Below are positions 18,141 to 21,965 of a stretch of 21,965 nt of DNA, piece by piece (the first letter of the stretch is position 1; each line of letters starts with the position of its first letter). The DNA is from Priapulus caudatus. Lineage: Eukaryota > Priapulida > Priapulimorpha > Priapulimorphida > Priapulidae. The notes beneath the pieces were generated by a model, which worked only from the letters and a program-made list of their open reading frames with translations, was not told where the DNA came from and ran no database searches. The position numbers and the translations under genes are program-made. The stretch spans positions 48,841 through 70,805 of the forward strand of contig NW_014577130.1 of NCBI RefSeq assembly GCF_000485595.1, given 5' to 3'.

Positions 18141-19350
18141 TAAACCAAGTTAATTGTTACTCAACCGTGTGTATGAAACGATAACGCGCTGACGTTTCGC
18201 CGCTGTCAGAGAGTCTTTCTCAAAGCTAACTGAATTTAATCAGGGTTTGCACCGACCAGATGCGTGTGGTGGTCTAATATGCTTATGTCACACGTGACTA
18301 AGCTGTATCCCGCCCTCGTCCCGTTGATATTTGCGGTCGTTGCGGATCCAGATGGCCTCCTGATCCAACGACCTGATTTTGTTAGGCTATGTCTGTTGGT
18401 ACGACTGCCTACTAGATCGTAGAGACAAAATTATAACGGTAGCAGTGAGCCACGGGAAGCTGAGCGCCGCCACATTAGAACGCCTTTAGTGGAATATGCG
18501 GCTATCCCAAATTGCGACACTCGATAAAGTGTTCGCAAGGGAGATTGCAAAAATCACCACGGGAAAAAACATCATCCAAAAAAAAACCTCCACTGGGAAA
18601 CGAAGACGATTGAGTCGTCCTACCCTATCGTCAAGAGGGGTCATCGGACGTTGTTTCAGCGTCAAACCTAAAAAATGCAAGGATGTGGCCGTCAAACAGT
18701 GAGACGTTGAAACTCTAAAAACGGCTTTTATTACATCTCTAATAGACGAGATACAGGACATGTCACAACATTTACGGACTTGCGGTTCTTATTAAAATAC
18801 CGTGTGCCTATGCTGTGAAAGAATGTTACATTGGAGAAACGCCGAAAAATTAAAAAACCCGCCTAAAAGGAACATCCAATAATGCGACGTAGAGCACCGT
18901 AGCACCCAAATCTTTCACTAGTGGCGCCGGCAAAACAAGTCGGCTTACCGATAATCACAAAATCCAGCGATCACTGATCAGGTAGCCGAAGGACAAACCA
19001 CTAACATCGATTGGGATGAATTCGCAAGATCATTGGATCGCGAGGCCTAACAAAATCAGGCGTTAGGATCAAGTGATGGCCAATCTGATCGCCAAGAGCC
19101 GCCATAGATATCTAACCGCCGGACGCGAGGGCGCGGATACAGCTTAGTCACGGCTGGACTAACTATTGACCACCACACCATTCTGGTGCGTCAAACTGGA
19201 TTAAATTCAGTTAGCTTGCAGAAAAGCCTTCCTGACAGGAGGCGAAACGTCGAGCGGTACGTTTCATACCAGGCACGGTGAGTAAACCATATTAACTTGC
19301 GTTATTTATTATTTATTCTACCAACCGACGATGCAACTTCATTCAATGAG
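18141..19350 (+). mobile_element. Degenerate Penelope-like retroelement with inverted terminal repeats
   Basis: GAAATTATACGAT (18128-18140) is repeated exactly at 19351-19363, a 13-bp target duplication. Inside, about 18144-18393 and about 19070-19303 are inverted copies of each other; both, in opposite orientation, carry GTATGAAACG, GACGTTTCGCC and CTAACTGAATTTAAT. Between them lies a broken GIY-YIG endonuclease domain. Penelope-like elements often carry terminal repeats in inverted arrangement and variable target duplications. The reverse-transcriptase part is not recognisable, so this copy is truncated or strongly decayed. Confidence 0.7.
18785..19050 (+). pseudogene. GIY-YIG endonuclease domain remnant of a Penelope-like element
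   Basis: The frame reads VLIKIPCAYAVKECYIGETP before a stop, matching the (V)YKIPC-x-C-x-YIGET signature at the start of the Penelope endonuclease. A TRLK block follows, with a one-base frameshift before the expected EH. After further breaks, VAEGQTTNIDWDEFARSLDR ends near 19048, like the family's C-terminal IDWD block. The second cysteine of the usual CxxC is replaced by other residues. Stops and shifts make it non-functional. The frame at 18496-18702 upstream has no recognised homology. Confidence 0.65.
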
Positions 19351-19713
19351 AAATTATACGATTTAAGGAACATTACACCTTCTTTAACCAATTTAGCTTT
19401 GAAATTTCTACTGTGACATTGTAGCCTCATACATCGCAGGCATGTATAGATTCTACTAGCAAACCGGCAGTCAAATTCTTTATCTAACAGACAGTCAGAT
19501 CAATATCCACTTTAAACCCTTCTCTTGAGGGTCAAAAGGTTTATCTCGACAACTTGACTCTTCGCATTGTCAGCAGAAGGGACATTTCATGCGTCCTTTC
19601 AATAAATGCCTATAAATAATGCTAGGTCACCGCTTGAAACAAAAAAGTTTTTCAATCGCTCCGCTCAGACCAGTCCTCTAGAAAATGTCCTAAAATCTGG
19701 CCCTGTGCCTCAC

Positions 19714-19726
19714 TGACCTTTGACCT
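19714..19726. promoter_or_regulatory. DR1 nuclear-receptor-like motif in left fold-back arm
   Basis: TGACCTTTGACCT is two inverted-strand AGGTCA half-sites with one base between them, followed by a degenerate third. It is the arm-mirror of the triple site at 21634-21653. Activity is not shown by sequence. Confidence 0.35.
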
Positions 19727-20631
19727 TGTGACTCTCCAATGTGTCGGCACAGTGATGGCTTTTCGCTACCATGATGCTATTACACCGAACTATCACGAGC
19801 CTAGGTCGAAGGCCGTTTAGGATTTGTGCCGCAATTCTGCTCATTTCCTCCCTATACCTTAAGTTAAGATCGTGAGATGTTCCCCTCCTTATTTACACTC
19901 TCTTGACCTTTTGCACCTGGTACCCCCAGGCCGTTCGAACATTCCCAACTCGTTTGACGATCCCCCCCAATCTGTTCGCAATATCGTGACCGTTACGATC
20001 GCAGCGGTTAAGATTTGTGCCAACTGTTGACCGGAACGCACGACGGACGCTCGCACGGACGATCAAGCGATTCTACAAGCTGCATCTGACTATGTCAGAT
20101 GAGCTAATAAAACGATGGTAAATAAACAGAAAGTGTATTTACTATCAGTCTTAATGTTTATGTATTCTCTATCGTCTAGTAATTCCACGTAAATGCCGTT
20201 CAAATGAGAAAACAGGAGAGGAGGCAGAAGAGGGAAGCATAGCAGTAAGGGGTAGAAAAATATAGCTGTAAAGGAATGTGACATAAGGAGTAAAAAGCGG
20301 AGAAGAGCAAGCGTGAGAGGAATAGAAAAACAAGAGAGATTGGAGAGGAAGGAGAGAGGAAAACCGAGAGATCAATCGAGAGCTGGCAGCAGAATTCCCT
20401 GTATTCCCTGGGCAGAGCGCGCGTAGATAAGCTTGTACATGCCAAGAGTACTTCCTAATGCAATCTATATGAAACCAGTACGCGAAGAATCCATCTTCAA
20501 CAGCATTTTCCATTGTTATAGCTTCGCATCGCATTCGGTTAGATTATTAAATATATTTTCCCCCTTTTTTTTTAGCTCATCTGACGTAGTCAGGTGCAGC
20601 TTGTAGAATCGCATGATCGTCCGTCCGGCCC

Positions 20632-20874
20632 GCGAAATTTTTTTCCCCATTTGAGTTCCGGACCACAGCCAATCAGCGCACTCCATTCACTCGACTTCCT
20701 CGAAGCAACAATGTAAAATGAATACCCACTATCCCTAACCCTAACCCTAACCCTAACCCGTACCCGAACCCTAACACTAACTATAATCCTACCATATATA
20801 TACGAAACATATATTACAAAACACTATCTATGGTGGGTCCGGAACTCAAGTGGGGGAAAAAAATTCCGCATCCG
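20632..20874. mobile_element. MITE carrying an internal (CCCTAA) repeat, inserted in the right fold-back arm
   Basis: The left end GAAATTTTTTTCCCCATTTG, AGTTCCGGACC and the right end (reverse complement GGAATTTTTTTCCCCCACTT, GAGTTCCGGACCC) form ~32-bp inverted repeats. The interior has CCCTAACCCTAACCCTAACC at about 20732-20757, decaying into CCCGTACCCGAACCCTAACA. CCGG flanks both sides and may be the duplication. The left arm (20030-20060) shows the unoccupied sequence. Its terminal repeats differ from those of the 15899-16060 element. Confidence 0.75.
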
Positions 20875-20986
20875 GCCGTCCGTGCGTCCGTCAACAGTTG
20901 GGCACAAATCTAAACGGCTCGACGTACGGATTCGAAAGTCTGGACGTGGGGGGGAATCCGAAAACGAGTTGGGATGTCAAAGCTGG

Positions 20987-20999
20987 GGGTCAAAGGTCA
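20987..20999 (+). promoter_or_regulatory. DR1 nuclear-receptor-like motif in right fold-back arm
   Basis: GGGTCAAAGGTCA has two AGGTCA-like half-sites spaced by one base. The corresponding left-arm position (about 19908-19922) is degenerate. Confidence 0.3.
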
Positions 21000-21040
21000 A
21001 AAGGTGTAAAAGAAGGGGGAACATTCCCTCCTTAACTTAA

Positions 21041-21526
21041 AGGCTCACAATGCGCATCCAAACGCTAATTTCTCCAGTACTAGACTAGCAAATACTTCGT
21101 GTCATGCATAATCATACTACCTTATGGCAAAATAAACTAGTTCCTCCCATTTCACTGCAAGTTGTCTTATAAAAGGTATTTTGAAAATACCTCCAATGTT
21201 GTTGAAATTCTCCGATGTTGTTGACAGTTTCCCCAATCCCCAAGCAACCGTGCAGCGGTGCTGCGGTACAGCGGTACGGGCGCAGCGAAGATAAAAACAT
21301 GTGACATCACGTCACCACTTCGAGGCTATTTTGTTCGGCAAACAGTCGGCGTTTGCGCCAGAATGCCAGTTTTCTCACCTCTTTCTTGTGGGTTTTAAGC
21401 CAACGCGCAGTGAAATGGGAGCAACTAGAGTTTATTTTGTCATAAGGTAGTGTGATTATGCATGACACGAAGTATTTGCTAGTCTAGTACTGGAGAAATT
21501 AGCGTTTGGATGCGCATTGTGAGCCT
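21041..21526. mobile_element. 486-bp MITE with ~115-bp inverted repeats and TTAA duplication (piggyBac-type target)
   Basis: It starts AGGCTCACAATGCGCATCC and ends with the exact inverse, flanked by TTAA at 21037-21040 and 21527-21530. The arms are nearly identical over about 115 bp. The mirror position in the left fold-back arm (CCTATACCTTAAGTTAAG near 19852-19869) is the empty TTAA site, which confirms the boundaries. TTAA duplication is the signature of piggyBac superfamily transposition, though the ends do not begin with the usual CCC/CCY. Confidence 0.88.
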
Positions 21527-21633
21527 TTAAGGTATAGGGAAGAAATGCAGAATTGCGGCACAAATCTAAACGGCTCGACCTAGGCTCGTGATAGTCGGTG
21601 TATAGCATCATGCCATCACTGTGCCGAAATTGG

Positions 21634-21653
21634 AGGTCACAGGTCAAAGGTCA
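21634..21653 (+). promoter_or_regulatory. Triple AGGTCA array with 1-base spacers (double DR1)
   Basis: AGGTCA occurs at 21634-21639, 21641-21646 and 21648-21653, each separated by one base. DR1 is the consensus bound by RXR, HNF4 and COUP-TF receptors. It lies in the right arm of the fold-back. Function is inference. Confidence 0.4.
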
Positions 21654-21965
21654 ATGGGGCACAGGGCAGATTTTAGACATTTTCTGAGGACTTACCTATT
21701 CTGTCTTGCAAATAGTTGTTGCTACTACGTACGATGGGAGCTTCCATCTTTAATCTTAAGACACTTAAAACGTACGCGCCATCTCGTGGCAACTTTCATA
21801 ACGATCCCAACGAACACTCCTCTTGAATGTTCCTGATACCATCTCTGTGCTTTCCACTGTTTCGGCGCGTATGTTAACACATTTGGGACTAACAGGGTTT
21901 ACTAGAATCCCACCACTCCACCACAGAGTCACCGCAGTAGACGTGAGATGAGCGCTGTCGCTCCG

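Larger units (their letters stand above)
17651..21965. mobile_element. Large fold-back element with long inverted arms, interrupted by later insertions
   Basis: The left arm segment 17651-17937 is the inverted copy of 21965 back to about 21700; both contain GACAGCGCTCATCT, GGTGGAGTG and ATGAAAGTTGCCACGA. The left arm resumes at about 19665-20105 and matches about 21700-21527, 21040-20876 and 20635-20575. Reading inward, the arms total roughly 660-730 bp each, with a loop at about 20106-20574. Frames in the arms (for example 17682-17903 and 21621-21836) are short and not recognised. The right end coincides with the window edge, so the terminus and target duplication cannot be confirmed. Confidence 0.8.

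Overview
The window is animal nuclear DNA, most likely from an invertebrate metazoan. It carries exons of a single GT-AG spliced gene, CCCTAA/TTAGGG-type repeats, a decayed Penelope-like retroelement, many fold-back and MITE-type DNA elements, and dense micro- and minisatellites. There are no operons, rRNA, tRNA or CRISPR arrays that I can support. A marine invertebrate such as a sponge or cnidarian fits, but the sequence alone does not fix the taxon.

Positions 1-2660 are mostly tandem repeats: a ~150-bp higher-order repeat, a 24-bp array, poly-C, a purine/pyrimidine-skewed tract, GT-rich repeats and a ~20-bp minisatellite. Positions 2599-8167 hold the one convincing gene, on the minus strand: eight exons of a TBC1D1/TBC1D4 (AS160) family Rab-GAP. 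They run from the end of PTB1, through a conserved RRRHxS phosphosite and the whole of PTB2, into the linker after PTB2. All eight junctions have consistent splice phases and the exons join into 383 in-frame codons. Two things are wrong with the locus. The exon for the calmodulin-binding/pre-TBC helix (7304-7459) lies in an upstream intron, out of protein order and with incompatible phase. The last exon runs directly into a minisatellite and a stop, so no TBC (GAP) domain is encoded in the window.

Positions 8170-12280 look intronic or intergenic, with tetranucleotide arrays, perfect hairpins and a dispersed palindrome family with ends CAGGAGTG. Positions 12627-21965 are almost entirely mobile-element debris. 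It includes a fold-back element (12627-13945) split by a 528-bp element with a TAAA duplication, a hAT-like MITE (14131-14334), a 523-bp MITE with 130-bp arms (15301-15823) and a small MITE with an internal telomeric repeat (15899-16060). Last comes a >4.3-kb long-inverted-repeat element (about 17651-21965) that was hit by at least three later insertions. These are a Penelope-like element flanked by inverted repeats and a 13-bp target duplication, a second telomere-repeat MITE, and a TTAA-flanked MITE. Because the two arms of each fold-back mirror each other, every insertion can be read as an interruption of one arm, giving a relative dating of the events.

I see no multi-gene defence or metabolic system. 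The most interesting items are the scrambled TBC1D1/4 locus, the MITEs carrying telomeric repeats, the nested fold-back record, and nuclear-receptor-like DR1 motifs in both arms of the large fold-back.
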